From: Stutzerimonas xanthomarina
GTDB taxonomy: Bacteria > Pseudomonadota > Gammaproteobacteria > Pseudomonadales > Pseudomonadaceae
DNA length: 64,000 bases
Direction of reading: 5' to 3'
Assembly (NCBI RefSeq): GCF_003935375.1
Contig: NZ_RHQM01000011.1
Span: 1-64,000 of the forward strand
Both the position numbers and the translations under genes were made by a program. Of this stretch, positions 54,946 to 63,996 are shown in pieces; position 1 is the first letter of the stretch, and the number at the start of each line of letters is the position of its first letter. The notes below the pieces were generated by a model that saw nothing but the letters and a program-made list of their open reading frames with translations, was not told where the DNA came from and did not search any database.

Positions 54946-55177
54946 TGCGGGTTCCCCTTATGATTCTTGTTATCCCGCCGACCGCCATCGCACCGCCGAA
55001 AATCGGCTGGCCGGGGAAACCATTCCCGTCATGCCAGCTACGTTTTCGATCGGTCCGATTCTGCCCAACGCCACCCGCGAAACGCTCGCTGGCGACATGG
55101 ACGCTTGCACGCGCAGTCGGAACTCAATCAGGTACGCCTACGATTCGGAGTATAGACAGCGATCCCACTCTGGCAAT

Positions 55178-55444
55178 TTAAGCGCGGGGCGCGTCTGGCT
55201 CGGGCTGTGTGGGGGCATCGTTCTTCTTCACCCCACGCAGGTTCATCAGCGCCAGGCAGACCTGCAGGGTGATCAGCGCCCACGCCTCGGCGTGCCAGCC
55301 CCAGATCACCCAGAGCAGGTTGCTCAGCAGAAAACAGCAGAAGCCGACGAAGCGCCGGCCGGGCTGCAGCGAGCCGATCAGCCAGGCGGCGATCACCGTG
55401 ACCACCATGGCAGGCCATTGCAGCAGATCGATATAGACGTCCAA
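55178..55444 (-). CDS. Small membrane protein, unknown function
   Basis: 88 residues from a TTG start. Three hydrophobic segments (PAMVVTVIAAWLIG; VGFCCFLLSNLLWVIWG; ALITLQVCLALMNLRGV) and a short charged tail. TTG 55444 is chosen because GGAGG lies 6 bases upstream; a longer ATG frame would run through the stop region of the SulP gene. It resembles the small gene between coxB and the sulfate-type transporter in P. aeruginosa. Function not known. Confidence 0.65.
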   Translation of the reverse strand: MDVYIDLLQWPAMVVTVIAAWLIGSLQPGRRFVGFCCFLLSNLLWVIWGWHAEAWALITLQVCLALMNLRGVKKNDAPTQPEPDAPRA

Positions 55445-55553
55445 TTCAATCCTCCAGAAGCGCCGGCAGCGCATGGGCTTACCCGATGCGCTGCCGGCTA
55501 GATGCACGTTGTGCATGGTCGTGTCTGAAAGATGAGGGGGCTGGTCGCCCTGA

Positions 55554-57095
55554 TTAGTTCCCGTCGGCAGCCGCGGCAAGATGCACGGCCTGCCGGCGGC
55601 GACCTTCGACCCGTCGCGTCAGTGCCCGCGGCTCGATGATCAGCCGTGCGCCGCTGGCCTGGTTGGCGCGCTGCCATTCTTCCAGCAGCTCCATGCAGGC
55701 ATGGTCGATGTACTGCAGGTGTGTCATCGGCACATGCACGCAGGCATTCTTCGGTACGCCATCCAGCGCGCGGGCCAGTCGCGGCGCCTTCAGAAAGGTC
55801 GCTGCGCCCTGCATGCGCAGTTCGACCCGGCGGCCTTCCTGCACCACCGCGACCCTCAGCCGCGAAGCCTGCCAAGCCAGTTGCCCCAGGGTCAGCGCGA
55901 AGCCCAGCAGCACGCCGGTCAGAAGGTCGGTGGCGACGATGGTCAGCGCCGTGGCGAGATGGATCAGCATGGCCATGCGCCCGTAGCGGCCGAGCTGGCG
56001 CAGCGCGTTCAGGTCGATCAGCTTGAGCCCGGAGTAGACCAGCACACCGGCCAGGCTGGCGATTGGAATTTGCTCCAGCAGCGCGGCCAGCAGCACCACC
56101 GCGGCCAGCAGCCAGAGCGCGTGCAGCATGGCCGACAGCCGCGTGCGCGCCCCGGCCTGCACATTGGCCGAGCTGCGCACGATCACGCCGGTCATCGGCA
56201 GCGCGCCGAGCACACCGCAGAGCATGTTGCCGACGCCCTGGGCGGTGAGCTCGCGGTCGAAATCGGCGCGCGGGCCCTGGTGCATGCGGTCAACCGCCGC
56301 CGCCGACAGCAGGGTTTCGGCGCTGGCGATAAAGGCCACGGCCAGCGCCGCGACCAGCAGACCGGGATCGGCGAAGGCCAGCAGATCGGCCGGTTGCAGC
56401 CAGCTGATGGCATCGGCGAGATTGTCCGGCACCTCGACACGGCGCACGTCGAGCCCCAGCCATAGCCCCGCCAGCGTTGCCGCCGCGACGCCCAGCAGCG
56501 CGCCGGGCAGCAGGCGTAGGCGCTGCGGCTTGAGCCGATCCCATGCCCACATGCAGGCGATGGTCAACAGGCCGAGAGATGCGGCGATCAGCCCGTTACC
56601 GCCGCCGGAAAACGGCAGCGCGGCCCATAACGCGGCGGGAAAGGCGCCGATATTGTCCAGTCCAGAGGCTTCCGGCTGCCCGTCCAGCATCACGTGCAAC
56701 TGCGACAGCACGATGAGGATGCCGATGCCGGCCAGCATGCCGTAGACCACCGCCGGCGCGGTGACGCGGAACCAGCAACCCAGCTTCAGCCGACCGGCCA
56801 GCAGTTGCAGCGCACCGGCCAGCAGCAGGATCGGCCCGAGCATGGCCGCTCCGTATTGCTGCACCAGTTCGAACACCAGCACCGTGAGTCCGGCGGCCGG
56901 GCCGCTGACCTGCAGGGGTGCACCGGCCAGCCAACCCACCACCAGCCCGCCGACGATGCCGGTGATCACGCCTTTGGCGGGCGGCATGCCCGAGGCGATG
57001 GCGATGCCCATGCACAACGGCAGGGCCACCAGAAAAACCACCACGGACGCCATCAGGTCACGCGGCAGCGTTGCTTTGAGTGTTTGTGCATTCAT
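55554..57095 (-). CDS. SulP family anion transporter
   Basis: 513 residues, about eleven membrane segments with a C-terminal STAS domain from about 425 (VHVPMTHLQYIDHACMELLEEW). The N-terminus DLMASVVVFLVALPLCMGIAIASG is typical. SulP proteins carry sulfate or bicarbonate; the adjacent upstream carbonic anhydrase favours bicarbonate, like BicA-type transporters. 75 bases separate the two genes. Substrate is inferred from context. Confidence 0.9.
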   Translation of the reverse strand: MNAQTLKATLPRDLMASVVVFLVALPLCMGIAIASGMPPAKGVITGIVGGLVVGWLAGAPLQVSGPAAGLTVLVFELVQQYGAAMLGPILLLAGALQLLAGRLKLGCWFRVTAPAVVYGMLAGIGILIVLSQLHVMLDGQPEASGLDNIGAFPAALWAALPFSGGGNGLIAASLGLLTIACMWAWDRLKPQRLRLLPGALLGVAAATLAGLWLGLDVRRVEVPDNLADAISWLQPADLLAFADPGLLVAALAVAFIASAETLLSAAAVDRMHQGPRADFDRELTAQGVGNMLCGVLGALPMTGVIVRSSANVQAGARTRLSAMLHALWLLAAVVLLAALLEQIPIASLAGVLVYSGLKLIDLNALRQLGRYGRMAMLIHLATALTIVATDLLTGVLLGFALTLGQLAWQASRLRVAVVQEGRRVELRMQGAATFLKAPRLARALDGVPKNACVHVPMTHLQYIDHACMELLEEWQRANQASGARLIIEPRALTRRVEGRRRQAVHLAAAADGN

Positions 57096-57170
57096 TCAAA
57101 AATCCTCGACACGCGGCGACGCCCCCGGGGCGTCGCCTGAAGCGACAGCCAATGCCTTGCGGCCGGCGGT

Positions 57171-57905
57171 TCAGGCCTGCAGGTAGCGAGGCGTGGGCGT
57201 CGCCACCGGCAGCGGGCCGTCGCCATCCAGCGGCGCGAAACGGCCGCTGGTGGCGTCGTAGGCGAGGATTTCGCTGGTCTCGATGCAATAGACCCAGCCG
57301 TGGATCGACAGCTGACCGCCGGCGAGGCGCGCGGCGACCGAGGGATGGGTGCGCAGGTGGTCGAGTTGGGCCACCACGTTCTCTTCGGTGAGCACGCCCA
57401 AGGCTTCGCCGGCGCCGCAGCTGCAGTTCTGCTCCACCAGGCTACGCGCCACTTCGCAATGCCGCAGCCAGGCATTCACGGTGGGCATCCGTTGCAGGCC
57501 GCTGGGGTCGAGAACCGCTTTCATCGCGCCGCAGTCGGAATGCCCGCAGACGATGATGTGCTGCACGTTGAGCGCCATTACCGCGTACTCGATGGCGCTG
57601 GAGACGCCACCGTTCATCTGGCCGTAGGGTGGCACCACATTGCCGACATTACGGGTGACGAACAGGTCGCCGGGCGAACTCTGGGTGATCAGCTCGGGAA
57701 CGATGCGCGAGTCGGCGCAGGTGATGAACATCGCACGCGGCTGCTGGGCCCTGGCCAAGCGGGCGAACAGCGCCTGCTGTTCGGGATAGACCTCGGTGCG
57801 AAAGCGGCGAAAGCCATCGACCAGATGGGCGAAGGATTCGTCGGCGCTTTCGCCACGTGCGGATGGTTCGTTGCGCTCGGCGCGAGCGGTGAATATTTCA
57901 CGCAT
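57171..57905 (-). CDS. Beta-carbonic anhydrase
   Basis: 244 residues. Interconverts CO2 and bicarbonate. Zinc ligands and catalytic residues are visible in MFITCADSRIVPE and IIVCGHSDCGAMKAV (Cys, Asp-Arg pair, His, Cys). VTRNVGNVVPPYG is the family hallmark. The ATG at 57905 follows AGGAGA; an in-frame start 24 bases upstream is less likely. Upstream of the SulP gene, with which it probably forms a bicarbonate module. Confidence 0.95.
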   Translation of the reverse strand: MREIFTARAERNEPSARGESADESFAHLVDGFRRFRTEVYPEQQALFARLARAQQPRAMFITCADSRIVPELITQSSPGDLFVTRNVGNVVPPYGQMNGGVSSAIEYAVMALNVQHIIVCGHSDCGAMKAVLDPSGLQRMPTVNAWLRHCEVARSLVEQNCSCGAGEALGVLTEENVVAQLDHLRTHPSVAARLAGGQLSIHGWVYCIETSEILAYDATSGRFAPLDGDGPLPVATPTPRYLQA

Positions 57906-58099
57906 GGGTGGTCTCCTGATGCAGGGCAAGGCATGCCAGCACTCATCCAGGCCGGTTGTGCGGCTGGTGACTGGCTGGTCACATTTGCCCCGAGGCTAGT
58001 CAGCGAGACTTAACTGAAACTGAACAAACCGCTCTAGGACGAGCCTTTTCGGCTTTCTGATTGCTGTCGTAGTGATGGCGCTGGCGGCGCTTGCGAACC

Positions 58100-59164
58100 T
58101 CAGAGCAACGACATCTGCGAACCCGGCACGGCAAAACGACTGCAATCAAGGCCGTAGTTCTGATCCCGTCGGTTGAAGCCCAGGCGCTTGCACGCCAGCT
58201 GAAAGCGCTGGGCCAGCAGCTGGGCGAATTGGCCTTCACCGCGCATGCGGCTGCCGAAGCGGCTGTCGTAATCCTTGCCGCCGCGCGATTGGCGCACCAG
58301 GCTCATGACATGGGCAGCGCGCTGCGGGAAATGCTCCTGCAGCCATTCATCGAACAGCGTGGCCACTTCATGGGGCAACCGCAGCAGCACGTAGCCGGCC
58401 GAGCGCGCACCGGCCTCGCGGGCGGCTTCGAGCAGGTGCTCCAGCTCCATGTCGTTGATCATCGGAATCATCGGCGCACACATCACGCTGACCGGCACGC
58501 CAGCCTCATGCAGGGTGCGCAACACCCGCAGGCGCGCCGAGGGCGAGGCTGCGCGCGGCTCCATGATGCGTTTCAGTTCGTCGTCCAGCGTGGTCAGGCT
58601 GACGGAGACGCTGACCAGCTGCTGCTCGGCCAACGGCACCAGCAGATCGAGATCGCGCAGCACCAGCGAACCCTTGGTAATGATGTGCACCGGGTGCTTG
58701 AAGCGCAGCAGGATCTCCAGCGCCTGGCGCGTCAGACGCTGCTCGCGCTCCAGCGGCTGATAGGCGTCGGTATTCACCCCCAGGGCGATCGGTTGCGGCA
58801 CGTAGCCCGGCTTGGAGAGTTCCTGTGCGAGGCGCTCGGCGAGGTTGGTCTTGGCGATCAGCCGCGTCTCGAAATCGATGCCGGGCGACAGGTCCCAATA
58901 GGCGTGACTGGGCCGCGCAAAGCAGTAGATGCAACCGTGTTCGCAGCCTCGATAGGGATTGACCGAGCGATCGAAACCCACGTCTGGCGACTGGTTGCGG
59001 GTCAGTACGCTCTTGGCCGTCTCGAATCGCACTTCGGTGGCGCGGGTCGGCGGCACGTCCTGTTCCCAGCCGTCGTCGTACGCCTCGCTGCGTGTCGGGG
59101 CGAAACGGTTGTCCGGGTTGATCGCAGTGCCGCGGCCGCGTGGTGTGGCACGGGGGAAGCTCAT
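58100..59164 (-). CDS. PA0069-family radical SAM protein
   Basis: 354 residues. The radical SAM cluster motif is YRGCEHGCIYCFARPSHAYW (CxxxCxxC, about 72-79). The N-terminus carries RGRGTAINPDNRFAP and RNQSPDVGFDRSVNPYRG, as in the PA0069 and SPL-like (spore photoproduct lyase-related) family. Substrate unknown. A consensus LexA box sits 17 bases upstream of the start, and the P. aeruginosa homologue is in the LexA regulon, so it is probably part of the SOS response. Confidence 0.92.
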   Translation of the reverse strand: MSFPRATPRGRGTAINPDNRFAPTRSEAYDDGWEQDVPPTRATEVRFETAKSVLTRNQSPDVGFDRSVNPYRGCEHGCIYCFARPSHAYWDLSPGIDFETRLIAKTNLAERLAQELSKPGYVPQPIALGVNTDAYQPLEREQRLTRQALEILLRFKHPVHIITKGSLVLRDLDLLVPLAEQQLVSVSVSLTTLDDELKRIMEPRAASPSARLRVLRTLHEAGVPVSVMCAPMIPMINDMELEHLLEAAREAGARSAGYVLLRLPHEVATLFDEWLQEHFPQRAAHVMSLVRQSRGGKDYDSRFGSRMRGEGQFAQLLAQRFQLACKRLGFNRRDQNYGLDCSRFAVPGSQMSLL

Positions 59165-59180
59165 GGGGTGTCGGTCCGAT

Positions 59181-59200
59181 TACTGTTCATTCATACAGTA
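59181..59200. promoter_or_regulatory. LexA (SOS) box
   Basis: TACTGTTCATTCATACAGTA fits the LexA consensus TACTG-N10-CAGTA exactly, and the palindrome extends outward to GAT...ATC (59178-59203). It lies just upstream of the PA0069-type gene on the minus strand. Confidence 0.88.
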
Positions 59201-59203
59201 ATC

Positions 59204-59464
59204 GTCTCGGCGACAGCGCGCCAGCGCCGCTGACCGGTGCTGCCTGCTACCGCCTGTCGGTTGGCTCGGGAACATTTGCGCTGCGCTCGGGACAAAGGGG
59301 CTGACCGGGTAACGCTTGCACGAGCGAGCGACGCCTGTCTTGGCGGCCGGCAAACAACAAGGACGATCGGAGCGCGGTGCGCGACCGATCCGGCAGTACC
59401 GGCATGCACCGCTTGCGTGCGCCCCTTATTCTTAGTCACTGCCGTTACTCGTCAGGAGCAGACC
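59204..59464. other. Gene-free stretch before the acyltransferase
   Basis: About 260 bases between the LexA box and the acyltransferase start. No supported gene, repeat or terminator was recognised; the acyltransferase promoter should lie here. Confidence 0.4.
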
Positions 59465-60535
59465 ATGCATCCCACCGGCTCTTTCCACACCCGGGAGAAT
59501 AATTTCGACTTCCTGCGCTTCTTCGCTGCAGCGCTGGTGCTGTTCGCCCACAGCTATCCGCTGGTTGGCCGCCGTGGAGATGAACCCCTGACGTTGCTCA
59601 CCGGCTACGAAAAGGGCGGCTCGATCGCCGTCGGCATCTTCTTCGTCATGAGCGGCTATCTGATTGCCTCGTCCTGGCTGGCTAGCAGCAGCCCGAAAAG
59701 CTTCCTGATCAAGCGGGCGCTGCGCATCTTTCCGGCGTTGATCGTCGCGGTATTGCTCTCGGTGTTTGTCATCGGGCCGCTGGTCACCCATCTGACCCTC
59801 GGCCAGTATCTCGCGGCCGACGGCACCTGGACCTATCTGCAGAACATCCTCTTGGTGACACGCTACGAGCTGCCCGGCGTATTCACCGGCAACGTCTACC
59901 CCGACGTGGTCAACGGCTCGCTGTGGACACTGCCGCTGGAAGTGCTGATGTACATCGGCGTGATGATTCTCGGGCTGACCGGTTTCCTCAAGCGCCGGCT
60001 GATCTTCCTGCCGATTGCCGTGCTCGCCGTCGGGCATTTCTGGCTGCTGGGCAAGCTGGGTATCGAGTCCTACTTCATCAAGAACATCTTCAAACTGGGG
60101 CTGCTGTACTACAGCGGCTCGGCACTGTTCCTCTATCGCGACGACATCCCCTGGCGCGGCTGGATCGCGGCGTTGTTGTTCGCCGCGCTGGTGGCAACCT
60201 TCCGTACCGACATCGGCCCGCTGGTGTACTTCATCGCACTGCCGTATCTGGTGCTCTATCTGGCCTACGCGCCGCTGCCGCTGATCTCGCGTTTCGGCAA
60301 GTACGGCGATTTTTCCTATGGCCTGTACATCTACGCCTTCCCGTTCCAGCAGCTGACGGTCTACCTGTTCGGTCCGCAGGTCGGCGTGCTCGGCCTGACG
60401 CTGATCGCCTTCGTGCCGACGCTGATCCTCGCTGCGCTGTCCTGGCACCTGATCGAAGCGCCGGCAATGAAGCTCAAGCGCCTGTTTGCTTCGCCACCGC
60501 AGCCGGGGCGAGCGACGCCGAAGGTCGAAGGCTGA
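59465..60535 (+). CDS. Acyltransferase 3 (OafA-like) membrane protein
   Basis: 356 residues with about ten membrane segments. The family motif NNFDFLRFFAAALVLFAHSYPL carries the conserved RF and His; GIFFVMSGYLIA and RALRIFPALIV follow. Such enzymes O-acylate surface polysaccharides or related glycans. The ATG at 59465 follows AGGAG; the upstream in-frame extension lacks family features. It stands alone, with no glycan genes nearby, so the acceptor is unknown. Confidence 0.9.
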   Translation: MHPTGSFHTRENNFDFLRFFAAALVLFAHSYPLVGRRGDEPLTLLTGYEKGGSIAVGIFFVMSGYLIASSWLASSSPKSFLIKRALRIFPALIVAVLLSVFVIGPLVTHLTLGQYLAADGTWTYLQNILLVTRYELPGVFTGNVYPDVVNGSLWTLPLEVLMYIGVMILGLTGFLKRRLIFLPIAVLAVGHFWLLGKLGIESYFIKNIFKLGLLYYSGSALFLYRDDIPWRGWIAALLFAALVATFRTDIGPLVYFIALPYLVLYLAYAPLPLISRFGKYGDFSYGLYIYAFPFQQLTVYLFGPQVGVLGLTLIAFVPTLILAALSWHLIEAPAMKLKRLFASPPQPGRATPKVEG

Positions 60536-60555
60536 TTTGGACTGGTACAAAAAAG

Positions 60556-60577
60556 GAACCCGCCACTTGGCGGGTTC
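60556..60577. terminator. Terminator between acyltransferase and DUF1835 gene
   Basis: A 9-bp stem GAACCCGCC / GGCGGGTTC with an ACTT loop, preceded by AAAAAAG and followed by TTTGTTT, so it can serve both convergent genes. Confidence 0.88.
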
Positions 60578-60627
60578 TTTGTTTGAGAGGTTGGGCGCGC
60601 CGAGTCTTGGCCGCGAAGTGAAGTCTT

Positions 60628-61407
60628 TCACCTCATGACTCGGCGCACCTGCAGATCACGGTAACCGGCTGTTGGATCGCCCTGTACCTCCAGACGCCCT
60701 GCGGCAGCCAGTACGCGGGCGCGCCAGTAGAGGAAGAAATCCGTGGGAAAGAAGCCGTCGCAATGGCCCATGACCTCGGCCATCGCACGCGCCAGCGGAG
60801 CGAATTCGTCGGGGCTGGCAGCGACTAGCGCCGCGTCGATCAGCCGATAGTCTTCGCCCCGAAACGCCCCCTCGAACCAGCGGCGAATGTCATGCGAGCT
60901 GGCGCACTGCTCGTGCCAGACCGCAGCGAGTTCAGCCTGGCGAGACGCGGGAACCGCCTGTGGGCTGTATAGCGCCGCCAGTGCCTCGGGCGAATGCATG
61001 GACACCGCCTTGCGCTGGCCGGCGCGGCTGTCTCCGGTGCCGCAAGCGACTTCGTGCAACCCGCACCTGGAGCCCTGCAGCAGCGCGGCGATGCGAGCCA
61101 GCAGCAGCTGTTCGGATGCGCTGTCGCCGTGCCAGACCGTTACGGCTGCAGCCTGTTTGGCTAGGTTGGCTAGCCAGAGTGCATCAGCCGCCAGCTCATC
61201 GGCGAACACCGGGCGTGGCGCCACCTCCGAGGGCCAGACCTGCTCCCAGAATGCGGCGCGAGCAGCGCAAGGCGCACGATCCACGTCATTCAGCGGTCCG
61301 ACAGCCAGGTCGTCGCGCAACACTCGCACCTGTGCCTCGGGCTCGAGCCTGGCCAGCAGCGCACGTACGCTGTCGCCGGCCAGGTCGCCGCAGGTCAGGT
61401 GCAGCAC
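60628..61407 (-). CDS. DUF1835/DUF3658 protein
   Basis: 259 residues, soluble. N-terminal DUF1835 pattern (MLHLTCGDLAGDSVRALLAR, VLRDDLAVGPLNDVD, VTVWHGDSASEQLLLAR) and a C-terminal DUF3658 part (LIDAALVAASPDEFAPLARAM, FFLYWRARVLAAAGRLEVQG). Function unknown. It begins 5 bases after the YheV-like gene stop, so it probably belongs to the prlC operon. Confidence 0.85.
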   Translation of the reverse strand: MLHLTCGDLAGDSVRALLARLEPEAQVRVLRDDLAVGPLNDVDRAPCAARAAFWEQVWPSEVAPRPVFADELAADALWLANLAKQAAAVTVWHGDSASEQLLLARIAALLQGSRCGLHEVACGTGDSRAGQRKAVSMHSPEALAALYSPQAVPASRQAELAAVWHEQCASSHDIRRWFEGAFRGEDYRLIDAALVAASPDEFAPLARAMAEVMGHCDGFFPTDFFLYWRARVLAAAGRLEVQGDPTAGYRDLQVRRVMR

Positions 61408-61412
61408 AGTGG

Positions 61413-61691
61413 CTACTCGGGCTTCTTCAACTTCGGATTAGGGAAAAACTGCACCGACTGCACCTGCGGGTTGGCCGGCTTGGGCTGGACCTTGTTGACT
61501 CGCGTGCCCAGCTCCATCGGTACGGACTGGCCCTGTGCGTTGAGGGTGTCGGCGTAGCCGCAGTCGATGCATTCGCGGTGCGGCACGCCGTCGATGTCCC
61601 ACATCTTGATGCAGTCCGTGCCGCTGCACGCGGGGCACACGGCCCCGGCGATGAAGCGCTTGGTGGTGACACGGGTTACTTCGTCGTTCAT
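61413..61691 (-). CDS. yheV: YheV-like zinc-ribbon protein (DUF2387)
   Basis: 92 residues. RFIAGAVCPACSGTDCIKMW and HRECIDCGYADTL give four well-spaced cysteines of a zinc ribbon. The ATG overlaps the prlC stop by 4 bases (ATGA), which confirms coupling to prlC as in E. coli. Function unknown; probably nucleic-acid or protein binding. Confidence 0.9.
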   Translation of the reverse strand: MNDEVTRVTTKRFIAGAVCPACSGTDCIKMWDIDGVPHRECIDCGYADTLNAQGQSVPMELGTRVNKVQPKPANPQVQSVQFFPNPKLKKPE

Positions 61692-63739
61692 GCCGCGGCC
61701 TCCGCTACTAGCCCGAGGTGGCGCAGCAGGGCGTCGATGGACGGCTCGCGGCCTCGGAAATCGACGAACAGTACCATCGGCTCCTGGGAGCCGCCACGGG
61801 CCAGGATCGCCTCGCGGAAGGCGCGCCCGGTCTCGGAGTTGAACACACCTTCTTCCTCGAAGCGCGAGAAGGCATCGGACGACAGCACCTCGGCCCACTT
61901 GTAGCTGTAGTAACCGGCCGCATAACCACCGGAAAAGATGTGCGCGAAGCTGTTGGGGAAGCGGTTGTAGGCCGGTGGGCGCATCACCGAGACCTCGTCG
62001 CGGATGTACTCGAGTACCTGCAGCACGCTGCGACCGTCGCCATGGGTGGCGTGCAGTTCGAAGTCGAACAGGGAGAATTCAAGCTGGCGCGCCATCATCA
62101 TGCCGGACTGGAAGTTCTTCGCCGCCAGCATCATGTCCAGTTTGTCCTGCGGCAGGCGCTCGCCGGTCTGGTAGTGGCCGGAGATGTGCGCCAGGCCTTC
62201 GGGGTCCCAGCACCAGTTCTCCATGAACTGGCTCGGCAGCTCCACGGCATCCCAGGCTACGCCGTTGATGCCTGAGGCACCGGCGTGCTCGACCTGGGTC
62301 AGCAGGTGGTGCAGGCCATGGCCGAACTCGTGGAATAGCGTGGTGACTTCGTCGTGGGTCAAGAGCGCAGGGCGCTCGCCCACCGGCGGGGTGAAGTTGC
62401 AGACCAGATTGGCCACCGGCGTCTGCAGCGTGCCAGCGGCAGTGCGGCGCTTGTCGCGGGCGCCATCCATCCAGGCGCCGCCGCGCTTGTTCGGCCGCGC
62501 ATAGAGGTCGAAGAAGAAGCGCCCGACGTGCTGGCCGTTCTCGGTGATCTCGAACAGGCGCACTTCCGGATGCCAGCCGTCGAAGCCTTCCAGCTCATGA
62601 ATCTCGATGCCGTACAGGCGCTGGACGATACAGAACAGCCCGGACAGCACCTTGTCGATCGGGAAGTAGGCGCGCAGTTCTTCCTGGTTCAGGCTGTAGC
62701 GCTGCTGGCGCAGCTTCTCGGCGTAGTAGCCGAGGTCCCAGCTCTGCAGATCGTCCAGGCCCTGCTCGGCGGCGAAGGCGCGCAGTTCGGCCAGGTCGCG
62801 CTCGGCGAACGGCTTGCTGCGCACCGCCAGGTCACGCAGGAAACTCAGCACCTGCTCGGTGGATTCGGCCATCTTGGTCGCCAGCGACAGCTCGGCGAAG
62901 TTGCCGTAGCCGAGCAGCCCGGCCAGCTCGTGGCGCAGCTCGAGGATCTCGGCCATTACCGGGCCGTTGTCGAACTGCCCGGCATTCGGGCCCTGGTCCG
63001 AGGCGCGGGTGCAGTAGGCGGCGTAGACCTCCTCGCGCAGGTCGCGGTTGTCGGCGTAGGTCATCACCGCGTAGTAGCTGGGGAATTCCAGACTGATCAG
63101 CCAGCCGTCGAGATCCTTCGCCTTGGCTGCCTCGGCCATCTGTGCCTTGGCCGAATCGGTGATACCGGCCAGCAGGCTTTCGTCGGTGATGTGCCGGGTC
63201 CAGCCCTGGGTGGCGTCCAGCAGCTGGTTGGAGAATTTGCTGCCCAGCTCCGCGAGCTTCATCTGGATGGCGCCGAAGCGTTGCTGCTCGACCGGCGGCA
63301 GGTCGATGCCGGACAGGCGGAAGTCACGCAGCGAATGCTCGAGGATGGTCTTCTGCGCCACCTCGAAGCCAGCCGCCGCGGGGCTCGCGGCCAATGCCTG
63401 GTAGGCCTCGAACAGGTCGCGGTTCTGTCCGAGTTCGGTGTAGTAGGCCGACAGCTTGGGCAGGCAGGCCTCATAGGCGGTACGCAGCTCCGGGCTGTTG
63501 CACACGGAGTTGAGGTGGCTGACCGGCCCCCAGGCGCGCGCGAGGCGGTCGTTCAGTTCGTCGAGGCCGACCACCAGGGTCTGCCAGTCCAGGCTGTCGG
63601 CCGGGCGGCTAAGCAGTTCCTGGATCGCCACGCGGTTGTCGCCGAGGATGGTGTCGATGGCCGGCTCGACGTGCTCCGGGCGGATCTCGGAGTAGGGTGG
63701 CAGATCGAAATCTTGCAGCAGGGGATTGTTCGCGCTCAC
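61688..63739 (-). CDS. prlC: Oligopeptidase A
   Basis: 683 residues. M3-family zinc metallopeptidase that degrades signal peptides and other oligopeptides in the cytoplasm. The zinc motif is TLFHEFGHGLHHLL, with the third ligand glutamate further on. The N-terminus NNPLLQDFDLPPYSEIRPEHVEPAID is diagnostic. GTG 63739 is chosen because AAGG lies 8 bases upstream; another GTG 9 bases earlier is possible. Confidence 0.97.
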   Translation of the reverse strand: MSANNPLLQDFDLPPYSEIRPEHVEPAIDTILGDNRVAIQELLSRPADSLDWQTLVVGLDELNDRLARAWGPVSHLNSVCNSPELRTAYEACLPKLSAYYTELGQNRDLFEAYQALAASPAAAGFEVAQKTILEHSLRDFRLSGIDLPPVEQQRFGAIQMKLAELGSKFSNQLLDATQGWTRHITDESLLAGITDSAKAQMAEAAKAKDLDGWLISLEFPSYYAVMTYADNRDLREEVYAAYCTRASDQGPNAGQFDNGPVMAEILELRHELAGLLGYGNFAELSLATKMAESTEQVLSFLRDLAVRSKPFAERDLAELRAFAAEQGLDDLQSWDLGYYAEKLRQQRYSLNQEELRAYFPIDKVLSGLFCIVQRLYGIEIHELEGFDGWHPEVRLFEITENGQHVGRFFFDLYARPNKRGGAWMDGARDKRRTAAGTLQTPVANLVCNFTPPVGERPALLTHDEVTTLFHEFGHGLHHLLTQVEHAGASGINGVAWDAVELPSQFMENWCWDPEGLAHISGHYQTGERLPQDKLDMMLAAKNFQSGMMMARQLEFSLFDFELHATHGDGRSVLQVLEYIRDEVSVMRPPAYNRFPNSFAHIFSGGYAAGYYSYKWAEVLSSDAFSRFEEEGVFNSETGRAFREAILARGGSQEPMVLFVDFRGREPSIDALLRHLGLVAEAAA

Positions 63740-63996
63740 GGGGGACACCTTGTGACGAAAGGGATTGCAGGCCGCTCACTTGAGTGAGGCTGGACAGGCC
63801 AGCGCGCAGGCAGATGTCCTAGATGGACGCGCTGCCGCGCTTTTTCAACGCCGGGCGACGAAACGCGCCGCCGGCAAGCAGCCGGTAGTTAACTCTGACC
63901 ACGCCAGGCGGCATGCTGCTCAGGCCTGGTTCACCGCGGCAATGCCGACCATCTTAATTACAATCGACCCTTCCCGCAGCCAAAGAGGTTTCTATC

